Source of the DNA: Nocardioides sp. CFH 31398
Lineage (GTDB): Bacteria; Actinomycetota; Actinomycetes; Propionibacteriales; Nocardioidaceae
Direction: 5' to 3'
NCBI RefSeq assembly: GCF_022436705.1
Contig: NZ_JAKUHT010000001.1
Location: 1 to 64,000 of the forward strand
DNA length: 64,000 nt
In this document: in pieces, positions 33,604-41,902 of the stretch
Position numbering within the stretch: the stretch's first letter is position 1
How the letters are laid out: every line of letters begins with the position of its first letter
Program-made: the position numbers and the translations under genes
Notes under the pieces: generated by a model
Told to the model about the DNA's origin: nothing
The model's input: only the letters and a program-made list of their open reading frames with translations
Databases searched by the model: none

Positions 33604-35127
33604 GTGGACGGCGGATTTCCGGAGGCGGGCGAGTCGATCGGCCCCTTCACCGTGCGCCGACGTCTCGGCGCCGGCGGCATGGGCGTCGTCTACGCCGCTT
33701 GGGACGACGGGCTCGAGCGCGAGGTCGCGCTCAAGGTGCTGGCACCCGGCATGGCGGACGACGAGGCCTACCGCGCGCGCTTCACGCGTGAGGCCCGCAC
33801 CCAGGCCGGGCTCGACTCCAACAACGTGGTGCACGTCTACTCCTACGGCGAGGAGGAGGGGCGCCTCTACATCGCCACCCAGCTCGTGCCGGACGGCGAC
33901 CTCGGCGCGCTGCTGCGCGCCGGCGGCGCGCCGCCGCTCGCCGTGGCGCTCGACCTCGTCGCGCAGGTCGCCGCCGGGGTCTCGGACGCCCACGAGGCCG
34001 GGCTGATCCACCGCGACATCAAGCCGGCCAACGTGCTCATCCGTCGCCGCTCCGACGGCGTCCGTGCCTACGTGGCCGACTTCGGCATCGCCCGGATCGT
34101 CGACGCCGAGGTGACCTCGTCCGGCGGTCAGATCGGCACGCCCGCCTACATGGCCCCCGAGCTCCACCTCGGCTCGGACGCCGGGGTGGCCTCCGACGTC
34201 TACTCCGTCGGGTGCCTGCTGTGGGCGACGCTCGTCGGGCAGTCGCCGTACGGCGGCACCAGCGAGTACCAGGTCATCCGCGGCCACATCGAGCAGCCGG
34301 TGCGCCAGCTGGTCGCGAACCAGCCGATCCTCGCGACCACCAACAAGGTGCTGCTCAAGGCGATGGCCAAGCAGCCGCAGTTCCGCTACCCGAGCGCCGC
34401 CGCGCTGCGCGACGAGCTGCGTCGCCTGGCCGAGTGGGCGCGGAAGGTCGACGAGCCCGCCGTCGTCCCGGTCGGCCCCGGGGGCACGGCGCCCGTCGGA
34501 CAGCCCAGCGGGCCGAGCGGGCCGAGCGGGCCGAGCCGTCCGGGCGGACCGGGCTCGGTGAACGCCCCCAGCGGTCCCGCGGGCATGGGCGCTCCGAGCG
34601 GGCCGGCCGGCCCGCCGTACGCCGCGCGGCCCACGGGGCCGCCCCCCGGCGCCGTGGGGACGGGGTCCGCGCGGACGTCGTCCGCGGCGAGCGGCCTCAG
34701 CACCGGCACCTGGCTGGCGATCGCCGCCGGGGTGGTCCTGGTCGCGCTGGCCATCCTCGTCGGGGTCCTTGCCGCGACGAGCGGTGACGTCTCCGGCTCG
34801 GGCTCCGACCCGGAGACGGAGTCGGCGGACGAGGTCGCCGCGCCGTACGACAGCCCCGCGGAGCGCCAGCTCGCGATCGACAACCTGACCACCTACTTCG
34901 AGGAGACCTCCGAGGAGCCGCAGTCGGACGCCGAGGCGGAGATCCCGGGCTGCACCGCCGAGAGCTGGGTGGACGACGTCGGCGTGGACGGCCTCGTCGA
35001 GGGCGGGGTCCTCTTCGACGACCTGACGGTGGACGCCGACAACACCGAGGCCGACGACCCCGAGATGACGAACGCCGGCGTCTCGGCCGCGGTCACCTGC
35101 GGCCTCGACGGCCTCGGCCTGCCCTAG
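33604..35127 (+). CDS. Transmembrane Ser/Thr protein kinase (PknB-type)
   Basis: A 507-residue kinase. The catalytic domain (about residues 12-275) is complete: glycine-rich loop RRRLGAGGMGVVY, VALKVL lysine, HRDIKPANVL, DFG and GTPAYMAPE. A Pro/Gly/Ser-rich juxtamembrane linker follows, then one membrane helix (about 370-392, LAIAAGVVLVALAILVGVLAA). The extracellular part is acidic, about 110 residues, with two cysteines (PGCTAE and VTCGLD) that may bridge; it has no PASTA domain. Cell-surface sensing with cytoplasmic Ser/Thr phosphorylation is the usual role. GTG 33604 fits better than a TTG at 33571. Confidence 0.9.
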   Translation: MDGGFPEAGESIGPFTVRRRLGAGGMGVVYAAWDDGLEREVALKVLAPGMADDEAYRARFTREARTQAGLDSNNVVHVYSYGEEEGRLYIATQLVPDGDLGALLRAGGAPPLAVALDLVAQVAAGVSDAHEAGLIHRDIKPANVLIRRRSDGVRAYVADFGIARIVDAEVTSSGGQIGTPAYMAPELHLGSDAGVASDVYSVGCLLWATLVGQSPYGGTSEYQVIRGHIEQPVRQLVANQPILATTNKVLLKAMAKQPQFRYPSAAALRDELRRLAEWARKVDEPAVVPVGPGGTAPVGQPSGPSGPSGPSRPGGPGSVNAPSGPAGMGAPSGPAGPPYAARPTGPPPGAVGTGSARTSSAASGLSTGTWLAIAAGVVLVALAILVGVLAATSGDVSGSGSDPETESADEVAAPYDSPAERQLAIDNLTTYFEETSEEPQSDAEAEIPGCTAESWVDDVGVDGLVEGGVLFDDLTVDADNTEADDPEMTNAGVSAAVTCGLDGLGLP

Positions 35128-35138
35128 CGACGGCTAGG
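35123..35138. terminator. Short hairpin between convergent genes
   Basis: CCTAGC/GCTAGG, 6 bp with a 4-nt loop, includes the kinase stop and the last base pairs of the epimerase gene. Weak on its own. Confidence 0.35.
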
Positions 35139-36120
35139 AGACCGCCCGGAGCAGGTCCTGCTCCTCGTCACGGGTCAGCCCCTCGCCCGGTGGCGGGTCC
35201 GGTCGCGTCGCCAGCCAGGCGGCGGTGTCCGCGGCGGTGTCCTCCGGGGCGCGGACGGCGAGGCCGGCGGCGCGGGCGGGTCCCGGGTCGTGGGCCATGA
35301 GGCCGGCGTGCTCGGGCAACGGCAGCCACAGCGGCAGCGACCGGGGACCCGCCCAGGGGGCGACCCCGTGGGCGAGCAGCGTGTCCTGGTCGACCCACCG
35401 CCAGCGGACGTCGGCGCCGACGCCGCGAGCGATCGCGTCGAGCAGCGCGCCCCGACCGAGGACGGGCCCGACACCGTCGTGGACCCCGGTCAGGCGCCGC
35501 TCGGCGCCGTCGACGAGCCAGGCGGCCAGGTCGCGGACGTCGACGACCTGCACGGCGTCGTCCGGGGCGCCGGGCGCCACCACCTCCTCGCCCCTGTCCG
35601 CGGACACCAGCCGCCGGACCCACCACGGGTAGCGGTGCGAGGTGTCGCCCGGCCCGACGATCAGGCCGGGCCGCACCACCCAGCGGCTCGCCACCGCCTC
35701 GGTCGCCCGCTCGCAGCCGACCTTGAGGGCGCCGTACACGTCGGACTCGGCCGCCCGCTCCGCCGGGACGTCGTGCAGCGGCTCGTGGAGCGCCAGCGTG
35801 GCGGGCCCGCCGCCCGGGGTCGTGGTGTCGGGGTAGACGTTGATCGTCGAGACGAGGACGTGGTGCGCGGACGGCGTCGCCGCGACCGACGACCGCACCC
35901 ACGCGGGGTCGCGGGCGACGTCGACGACGGCGTCGTAGGTGTCGTCGAGGACGCTCGCCGCGTCGGTCGTCGACCGGTCGAGCCGCACGTGGCGCACGCC
36001 GTCCGGCAGCGCCCCGCTCTCGCCGCGGCAGGCGCAGGTGACGTCGTGGCCGCGGGCCACGGCGGCCTCGGCGACCGCGCGGGAGCAGAAGACGGTACCG
36101 CCGAGCACGAGGATCCTCAT
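35134..36120 (-). CDS. NAD-dependent epimerase/dehydratase (extended SDR-like)
   Basis: A 328-residue Rossmann-fold protein of the extended SDR group, resembling the short reductases that carry LGGTxFxGR: here it reads LVLGGTVFCSRAVAEAA, with the usual glycine replaced by Ser. A Tyr-x3-Lys pair is present in DVYGALKVGCE. The C terminus has the RDEEQDLL tail seen in actinobacterial relatives. Substrate unknown. It is convergent with the kinase gene, six bases apart. Confidence 0.78.
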   Translation of the reverse strand: MRILVLGGTVFCSRAVAEAAVARGHDVTCACRGESGALPDGVRHVRLDRSTTDAASVLDDTYDAVVDVARDPAWVRSSVAATPSAHHVLVSTINVYPDTTTPGGGPATLALHEPLHDVPAERAAESDVYGALKVGCERATEAVASRWVVRPGLIVGPGDTSHRYPWWVRRLVSADRGEEVVAPGAPDDAVQVVDVRDLAAWLVDGAERRLTGVHDGVGPVLGRGALLDAIARGVGADVRWRWVDQDTLLAHGVAPWAGPRSLPLWLPLPEHAGLMAHDPGPARAAGLAVRAPEDTAADTAAWLATRPDPPPGEGLTRDEEQDLLRAVS

Positions 36121-36150
36121 GAGCCCAGGCGACCGTCGGGACGGCGCGGG

Positions 36151-36173
36151 GTCAAGGGCGTTCCGCCCCTGAC
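36151..36173 (-). terminator. Hairpin downstream of the GNAT gene
   Basis: GTCA-a-GGGCG, loop TTC, CGCCC-c-TGAC: 9 pairs with one internal mismatch, between the GNAT stop and the epimerase start on the same strand. Confidence 0.45.
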
Positions 36174-36181
36174 GGAGCCGG

Positions 36182-36709
36182 TCAGGCCCGGTGGCGGCGG
36201 GGCAGCTCCAGCGCCATGAGCTGGACCCGCTTGCCGTCGGTGCTGGGGTAGTCGGAGACCGGGCGGAAGCCTCGCGCGGCGTGGAACGCGAGGGAGGGCT
36301 CGTTCGGCGGGTCGAGGTTGACCTCGAGGACCAGCCGGCCGTACGGCGTCGCCGTCAGCTCGATCTCGTCGTACGCCGCGCCCGCGACGCCGCGGCGGCG
36401 GAAGCGGTCGTCGACGACGATCCGGTCGAGGTAGTAGAAGTCCGTGCCGAAGTGCTCCGCGTGGGCGCGGTAGTGCGTCGAGTCGTAGTCGCTGCCCGGC
36501 GCCATCGTGAGCACGAACCCGGCGAACTCGCCCTCGTGCTCGATGACCTCGGCGCGGTCGGACCAGCCGAGGAGCCGCTCGAGGCGCTCCTCGCTCATCG
36601 GCGAGAGCAGCTCGACGTGACGCTCGTTGAGCTCGAGGACGGCCGCGTGGTCGCGCCGCTGGATCCGACGGAGAACGGTGCCGAGACCGGGGGCGACGGT
36701 GTCGGACAT
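36182..36709 (-). CDS. GNAT family N-acetyltransferase
   Basis: A 175-residue acetyltransferase. Motif A is visible as YLDRIVVDDRFRRRGVAGAAYDE, which includes the acetyl-CoA pyrophosphate loop R-R-G-V-A-G, and motif B as NEPSLAFHAARGFRPV. Substrate unknown. ATG 36709 is preceded by GGAGGG at 7-8 nt. It diverges from the amidohydrolase gene. Confidence 0.85.
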   Translation of the reverse strand: MSDTVAPGLGTVLRRIQRRDHAAVLELNERHVELLSPMSEERLERLLGWSDRAEVIEHEGEFAGFVLTMAPGSDYDSTHYRAHAEHFGTDFYYLDRIVVDDRFRRRGVAGAAYDEIELTATPYGRLVLEVNLDPPNEPSLAFHAARGFRPVSDYPSTDGKRVQLMALELPRRHRA

Positions 36710-36760
36710 GATCTCTACCCTCCCACAACCCCCCACATGCACGTCCGCGAACCCTGGTCG

Positions 36761-36766
36761 TACGGT
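36761..36766 (+). promoter_or_regulatory. Leaderless -10 element (TACGGT) of the amidohydrolase gene
   Basis: TACGGT then exactly 6 nt then ATG 36773; no ribosome binding site. Confidence 0.6.
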
Positions 36767-36772
36767 GCGCGC

Positions 36773-38356
36773 ATGGCGATGATGCTGCTGCGTGACGTCC
36801 GGCTGGTGCCGCTCGCCGCGCGTCGCTCCGGTCGCTGGGGCGGGGCGGTCCCCCCGGCCCCCGTGCCGGCCGAGCCGGTGGACGTCCTGGTGCGCGACGG
36901 CCTGGTCGTGGACGTCGGTCCCGGCCTGCGCCCGGGGGTCCTCGCGCCGACCATCGACGCCGCCGGCCGGTGGCTCGTCCCCGGCCTGTGGGACCAGCAC
37001 GTGCACCTCGGGCAGTGGACCGTCACCGCCGCCCGCCTCGACCTGTCCGGCGCCCGGTCCGCCGAGGAGGCCGTGCGGATGGTCGCCGAGCGCATCGCCG
37101 ACGGCCCCGAGGGCGCGGTCATCGGGTGGGGCCACCGCTCCGCCCACTGGCCCGACGAGCCCCTGGTGCCGCTGCTCGACGCGGTCGCCCCGCACACCCC
37201 GGTCATCCTCATCTCCGGCGACGCCCACCACGCGTGGATGAACACCACGGCGCTGATGTGGCTGGCGCTGCCCGTGCGGGAGGCCGTCGTCCGCGAGGCC
37301 GAGTGGTTCCGCGCCTACGGCCGCCTGATGACGATGTTCGGCGACGACTCGACCTCGCCGGCGGCCTACCGCCGCACGATGGAGGCGGCCGCCGAGCGTG
37401 GTGTCGTCGGCCTGGTCGACTTCGAGTTCGGCGGCGGGTTCGGCGACTGGACCGACCGGTACGACGGCGGCGCCGACCTGCTGCGCGTGCGGGCGGCGAC
37501 GTACGCCGACGGGCTGGAGGACGCCATCGGCGCCGGCCTGCGCACCGGCGACCCGCTCGAGGGCTGCGACGGCATGGTCACGATGGGGCCGCTGAAGATC
37601 ATCTCCGACGGCTCGCTGAACACCCGGACGGCGTGGTGCTGCGCGCCGTACGCCGACGCCCACCGCCTGGAGTACCCGGCCGGTCAGCCGAACCTGGACT
37701 ACGGCGAGCTCCGCGCGCTGCTGGCGCGCGCCGACGGCCACGGCCTCGAGGTCGCCACCCACGCGATCGGCGACGCGGCGGTGGAGGCGGCGCTGCGTGC
37801 GTACGCCGAGACCGGTGCCGCCGGCGCGATCGAGCACGCCCAGCTCGTCGCCCGGGCCGACGTCCGCCGGATGGCCGAGCTGGGGCTGCGCGCGAGCGTC
37901 CAGCCCGCGCACCTGCTCGACGACCGGGACCTCACCGAGCGGGTGTGGCCCGACCGGACCGAGGGCTGCTTCGCCTGGCGCTGGTTCGCCGACGCCGGCG
38001 TCGACCTGCGCTTCGGCTCCGACGCCCCCGTCGCCCCGCTGGACCCCTGGCTCGCGATGGCCGCCGCCGTCCACCGCAGCGCCGACGACCGGCCCGTGTG
38101 GCACCCCGAGCACACGCTCACCCCGGCCGAGGCGCTCGCGGCGTCCGTCGACGGGCTCGGCACCGTGGCTCCCGGCCACCCGGCCGACCTGGTCCTGCTC
38201 GACACCGACCCGCTCGCCCTCGGCCCGGCCGAGGGGGCGCCGATGGTCGACGAGGGCGGGGAGGTCACCTGGGACACCGCCGCGGCCGCCGCGGCGCTGC
38301 GGGACATGCCCGTCGCGCTGACCATGGTCGGCGGCCGCGTCGTCCACCCGGTCTGA
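36773..38356 (+). CDS. Amidohydrolase family protein (YtcJ-like)
   Basis: A 527-residue metal-dependent hydrolase of the amidohydrolase superfamily, YtcJ-like branch. The first metal motif is WDQHVHLGQW; further ligands are in GDAHHAWMN, THAIGDAA and FGSDAPVAPLDPW. The N- and C-terminal strands form the usual beta sandwich (TMVGGRVVHPV). Substrates of the YtcJ group are mostly unknown amides or imides. The gene has a clean leaderless promoter and ends 36 nt before a head-to-head repeat pair. Confidence 0.85.
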   Translation: MAMMLLRDVRLVPLAARRSGRWGGAVPPAPVPAEPVDVLVRDGLVVDVGPGLRPGVLAPTIDAAGRWLVPGLWDQHVHLGQWTVTAARLDLSGARSAEEAVRMVAERIADGPEGAVIGWGHRSAHWPDEPLVPLLDAVAPHTPVILISGDAHHAWMNTTALMWLALPVREAVVREAEWFRAYGRLMTMFGDDSTSPAAYRRTMEAAAERGVVGLVDFEFGGGFGDWTDRYDGGADLLRVRAATYADGLEDAIGAGLRTGDPLEGCDGMVTMGPLKIISDGSLNTRTAWCCAPYADAHRLEYPAGQPNLDYGELRALLARADGHGLEVATHAIGDAAVEAALRAYAETGAAGAIEHAQLVARADVRRMAELGLRASVQPAHLLDDRDLTERVWPDRTEGCFAWRWFADAGVDLRFGSDAPVAPLDPWLAMAAAVHRSADDRPVWHPEHTLTPAEALAASVDGLGTVAPGHPADLVLLDTDPLALGPAEGAPMVDEGGEVTWDTAAAAAALRDMPVALTMVGGRVVHPV

Positions 38357-38391
38357 CCGGTCACCGTCAACCTCGTCCGTCGCCGGACCGA

Positions 38392-38504
38392 GGTGGTCGA
38401 GCAGTGACCGAGCGCCAGCGAGGGAGCGGCCGTCGAGACCGCCCTTCGAGCGGCGGCGGTCTCGGCGCGGTCGCTCGCCAGGGCTCGCTCCATGCTCGAC
38501 CACC
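38392..38504. repeat. Head-to-head pair of dispersed repeats, likely bidirectional terminator
   Basis: The left copy (38392-38440, from GGTGGTCGAGCAGTGA to GTCGAGACC) and the right copy (38458-38504, inverted, ending GCTCGACCACC) form one long imperfect inverted repeat. It fills the gap between convergent genes and ends exactly at the stop codon of the SGNH gene. Confidence 0.75.
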
Positions 38505-39389
38505 TCAGGTGGTGGCTTCCAGCACGAGGTCCGCCACGCCCTCCTGCCCCCGCGCGAAGGGGTGCAGCGCGAGTGCCTCGCCGGGCACGGTCTCGGTGCC
38601 GGCGACCCACGGCTCGGCCGCGCAGATGTCGTGGCCGGCGGAGGCGGCGTACGCGTCGACGAAGCCGACCCCGGCGTCGCCCGCGGCGGCACGGAGGGTG
38701 GCGTCGAGGCCGTCGGCGAGCCCGCGGGCGTAGGCGGCGTCCGCGGCGGGGACCGGCGCGAGCGCGTCGCACGTGCCCGACGGCGGGGCGGTCTGCGGGT
38801 AGCCCACCAGCAGCACCTCGGCCCGGGGCGCGTCCTCGGCGACCCGCCGCAGCGCGTCGACGAGGTCGGTGCGCAGCGCGTCCAGGGTGGCGGCGGCGTC
38901 GGAGCGGGGGAGGTCCGCGCAGGTGCCGTCGGCGACGCACGAGCCCAGCAGCGGGCCGAGCACGTCGTTGCCCCCGATGCCCACCGTCACCAGGTCGGTA
39001 CGACGGTCCAGCGGCGCGGCCTGCGCCGGCACCTCGCCGCCGGTCACCGCCTGCGGGGCGAACAGGTCCCCCACGTCGGCCTCGACGCAGCTGCGGTCGA
39101 CGAGGCGCACCGGGGTCCCTCCGGCGTCCAGCGCGTCCGCGACGAGGGCGGGGTAGTTGGCGGTCGAGCGCACGCACGGTCCCGACGCCCCGTCGACCCG
39201 CGGCACCAGGGGCGCGGCGGTGTAGGAGTCGCCGAGCGCGACGTAGCGCAGCGGCTCGACCCGGGGCGGCTCCGGGCTCGACGAGGACCCCGAGGGCCCC
39301 GAGGGCCCCGCGGACGACGGGTCGTCGGAGGCCTGCGAGCACCCGGTCAGCAGCAGCGCCGCGAGCAGGGTCAGGAGCGGACGACGCAC
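38505..39389 (-). CDS. SGNH/GDSL hydrolase lipoprotein
   Basis: A 294-residue secreted esterase/lipase-like protein. GTG 39389 begins a signal peptide with the lipobox LLTGC (Cys17), then a Ser/Pro-rich linker. GDSYTA contains the catalytic serine (block I), GIGGND is block III, and HPFARGQ near the C terminus carries the histidine. Six or more cysteines suggest disulfides. It resembles the secreted SGNH esterases of streptomycetes. The start is fixed by TACGGT exactly 6 nt upstream. Confidence 0.88.
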   Translation of the reverse strand: MRRPLLTLLAALLLTGCSQASDDPSSAGPSGPSGSSSSPEPPRVEPLRYVALGDSYTAAPLVPRVDGASGPCVRSTANYPALVADALDAGGTPVRLVDRSCVEADVGDLFAPQAVTGGEVPAQAAPLDRRTDLVTVGIGGNDVLGPLLGSCVADGTCADLPRSDAAATLDALRTDLVDALRRVAEDAPRAEVLLVGYPQTAPPSGTCDALAPVPAADAAYARGLADGLDATLRAAAGDAGVGFVDAYAASAGHDICAAEPWVAGTETVPGEALALHPFARGQEGVADLVLEATT

Positions 39390-39395
39390 CCCGAC

Positions 39396-39401
39396 ACCGT
39401 A
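39396..39401 (-). promoter_or_regulatory. Leaderless -10 element (TACGGT) of the SGNH gene
   Basis: On the minus strand, TACGGT then 6 nt then GTG 39389. Confidence 0.6.
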
Positions 39402-39421
39402 GGCACGGGGTCCTCGCCGCC

Positions 39422-40594
39422 TCAGGCCAGCGCCAGCGTCAGCTCCAGCACAGTCCGGGGGTCGTCGAGCGCGTCGCCGTACAGCTCGCGCAGGCGGCCC
39501 ATCCGGTAGCGCACGGTCTGCGGGTGGCAGAACAGGTCGGCGGCGACGGCGTCGCGGCGGCCCTGGTGCAGCAGCCAGGAGCGCAGGGTGTCCTGCAGCT
39601 TCTCCGCGGTGTCGCCCCGGACGTCGGCCAGGGGCGCCAGCGCGCGGGCGCGGAGGTCGCCGAGCGCCACGGGGTCGGCGTGCAGGACGAGGTCGCACAG
39701 GTGCTCCTCGGTGTCGACCACCCCCTCGCCCAGCCCGAGGCCGAGGGCGCGGGCGGCGCGGTCCCAGGAGGCACGCACCTCCAGCGTCGGCCTCGACGGT
39801 CCGAGGACGGCGTCCCGGCCCTCGAGGGCGGCGACGAGGGTCGCCCGCCGGGCGCCCGCGACGTCCGGCACGAGCAGCAGGGCCCGGCCCTCGAGCCCGG
39901 GCAGGTCCTCGGCGGGCTGCAGGGTGGCGGGGCTGACGACGCCCAGCACGGCGCGACGCTGCGAGTCGGGGACGACGAGCGCCGTGAGGGTGTCGGGCAG
40001 CGCCCACTCGACCTGCTCGGCGGCGTTCACCACCCGCTCCCGCGGGGCCCCGGTCAGCAGCAGGCCCGCCAGCTGCTCCAGGCGGCGGCGCCGCACCCGC
40101 CCGGAGGTGGTGAGCTCGTCCGTGTGCCCGGCGGCGCTGGAGGCGGAGAGCTCGTCGATGTAGGCGAACACCAGGCCGGCGAAGTCGCCGAGCTCCTCCG
40201 CACCGATGCCCCCGGCGAGCGCCGCGGCCGACATCTCCCGCCACGACGCGCGGGCGCCGATCCGGTACGCCGCCAGCAGCGCCTCCATCGACCGTCCGGC
40301 GCGCGCCTCGCCGCGGCCGAGCTGGTAGGCGCCGTCGACGGCCGGGGCGGTCGGCGTCCGCGGGGCCTCGCGGGCGCGGGAGGCCAGCGAGATGAAGCCG
40401 CCGAGCGCGAGCTGCACGGCCTGGCGGATCTTCTCGCCCATCGGCCCGCTCAGCGCCCCGGCGTAGCTGGGGACCTCGGAGATGATGGCGTCGACCGTCC
40501 GCTCCGCGACCTGCGGCAGCCGACCGCGCATCTGCGCGAGGACCTCCGCCGGCAGCACGAGGTCCGGGGTCGGCAGGGTGGGGGAGTCCGACAC
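39422..40594 (-). CDS. PucR/CdaR-type regulator, probable controller of the desaturase genes
   Basis: A 390-residue regulator of the PucR family. The C-terminal helix-turn-helix reads LFCHPQTVRYRMGRLRELYG; the preceding region is a GGDEF-like/PucR central domain, and the N-terminal half is helical with a RsbR-like pattern. GTG 40594 is used; no clear Shine-Dalgarno. It diverges from the ferredoxin-reductase / acyl-CoA desaturase pair, a conserved arrangement in actinobacteria, and a perfect inverted repeat (40609-40625) lies in the shared region. A role in controlling membrane fatty-acid desaturation is inferred. Confidence 0.82.
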   Translation of the reverse strand: MSDSPTLPTPDLVLPAEVLAQMRGRLPQVAERTVDAIISEVPSYAGALSGPMGEKIRQAVQLALGGFISLASRAREAPRTPTAPAVDGAYQLGRGEARAGRSMEALLAAYRIGARASWREMSAAALAGGIGAEELGDFAGLVFAYIDELSASSAAGHTDELTTSGRVRRRRLEQLAGLLLTGAPRERVVNAAEQVEWALPDTLTALVVPDSQRRAVLGVVSPATLQPAEDLPGLEGRALLLVPDVAGARRATLVAALEGRDAVLGPSRPTLEVRASWDRAARALGLGLGEGVVDTEEHLCDLVLHADPVALGDLRARALAPLADVRGDTAEKLQDTLRSWLLHQGRRDAVAADLFCHPQTVRYRMGRLRELYGDALDDPRTVLELTLALA

Positions 40595-40608
40595 GACTGG
40601 CCGCCTTC

Positions 40609-40625
40609 TTGTTCGCAGTGAACAA
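40609..40625. promoter_or_regulatory. Candidate operator for the PucR-type regulator
   Basis: TTGTTC-GCAGT-GAACAA, a perfect 6-5-6 inverted repeat, 15 nt upstream of the regulator start and 67 nt upstream of the reductase start. Confidence 0.55.
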
Positions 40626-40678
40626 CATGCCGCGGTCGATTCACGTCCGCTGGTCAGGAAGTTACTCGCTGGCGCCAG

Positions 40679-40684
40679 CAGAAT
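40679..40684 (+). promoter_or_regulatory. Near-consensus -10 (CAGAAT) of the ferredoxin-reductase gene
   Basis: CAGAAT lies 7 nt before ATG 40692; an in-frame ATG at 40683 overlaps it and is therefore less likely to be the start. Confidence 0.35.
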
Positions 40685-40691
40685 GGAAGGC

Positions 40692-41846
40692 ATGTCGAGC
40701 GCAGCACTCCCCGGACGGGGCACCGTGGCCCGCCGCACCCGTGCGACCTCCGGCGGGTGGCGGGAGGACCTGCGTCGCCGCGCCCGCTCCGTCGCCGACG
40801 CCGCCGTCACCCCGCTGGACCTGGACGACGTCCTCGACGTCTTCCACCCGCTGCGCGGCGGCCGCGACGGGCTCCAGGGCCGCATCGTGTCGATCACCCC
40901 GGAGACCGCCGAGTCCGCCACCGTCGTGGTGAAGCCGGGCCGCGACTGGGCCGGCCACCTGCCGGGTCAGTACGTGCGCGTCGGCGTCGACGTGGACGGC
41001 GTCCGCCTGTGGCGCACCTACTCGCTGACGCACGGCCCGCGCAGGGACCGCTGCATCTCGCTGACCGTCAAGGCCATCCCCGGCGGCACCGTGTCGAACC
41101 ACCTGGTGCGGGACGCCCGGCCGGGTCAGATGATCCAGCTCGCGCAGGCCGAGGGCGAGTTCACGCTGCCCCAGCCGCTGCCCGAGAAGCTGCTGCTGGT
41201 CACCGCCGGCTCCGGCATCACCCCGGTGATCGGGATGCTGCGCAACCTGTTCTCGCGCGCCGAGCCCGTCGCCACCGACATCGTCCTGGTGCACGTCAAC
41301 CAGAACGCGGACTCCGCGATCTTCCGCGACGAGCTCCGCGCCCACGCCCGCGACGGCCACATCACGCTGCTCGAGCGGTACGACGACGTCCACGGCCTGC
41401 TCGACGTCGACGACCTCGCCGACCTGGTCCCCGACCTGGACGAGCGGCTCGCCTACGCCTGCGGGCCCGCCGGCCTGCTCGACGCCCTCGAGGCGCACCA
41501 CGCGGCCCGCGGCCTCGAGCTCACGACCGAGCGCTTCCGCGCGACGACGGTGGAGCCGGGCGACGGCGGGTCCGTCGCCTTCGGCTCCGGCACCGTCGTC
41601 CTCGAGGTCGACGGCGCCACCCCGATCCTCGACGCCGCCGAGTCGGCCGGGGTCCTCATGCCCAGCGGCTGCCGCATGGGCATCTGCATGGGCTGCGTCC
41701 TGCCGATGCGCTCCGGCGCCGTCCGCGACCTGCGCAACGGCGCGATCACCACCGCCGTCCCCGGCGAGACCGACCAGGGCGGCGTCCCCATCCAGACCTG
41801 CATCTCCGCCGCCGCCGGCGCCTGCGACATCGACCACCCGGCCTGA
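40692..41846 (+). CDS. Ferredoxin reductase with 2Fe-2S domain, electron donor to the desaturase
   Basis: A 384-residue protein. After about 55 residues of N-terminal extension comes an FAD/NAD(P)H-binding reductase (RTYSLTHGPR for FAD, VTAGSGITPVIGML and YACGPAGLLDAL for nucleotide), then a plant-type ferredoxin domain with CRMGICMGC and a fourth cysteine in QTCIS. This is the same architecture as the mycobacterial reductase that serves acyl-CoA desaturase DesA3. It should pass electrons from NADPH to the next gene's di-iron enzyme. The two genes are 56 nt apart on the same strand. Confidence 0.88.
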   Translation: MSSAALPGRGTVARRTRATSGGWREDLRRRARSVADAAVTPLDLDDVLDVFHPLRGGRDGLQGRIVSITPETAESATVVVKPGRDWAGHLPGQYVRVGVDVDGVRLWRTYSLTHGPRRDRCISLTVKAIPGGTVSNHLVRDARPGQMIQLAQAEGEFTLPQPLPEKLLLVTAGSGITPVIGMLRNLFSRAEPVATDIVLVHVNQNADSAIFRDELRAHARDGHITLLERYDDVHGLLDVDDLADLVPDLDERLAYACGPAGLLDALEAHHAARGLELTTERFRATTVEPGDGGSVAFGSGTVVLEVDGATPILDAAESAGVLMPSGCRMGICMGCVLPMRSGAVRDLRNGAITTAVPGETDQGGVPIQTCISAAAGACDIDHPA

Positions 41847-41902
41847 CCGGCCACACCGACCTTCCGTCCCCCCGCACGCCCACCTGACCCAGGAGGCACC
41901 GC

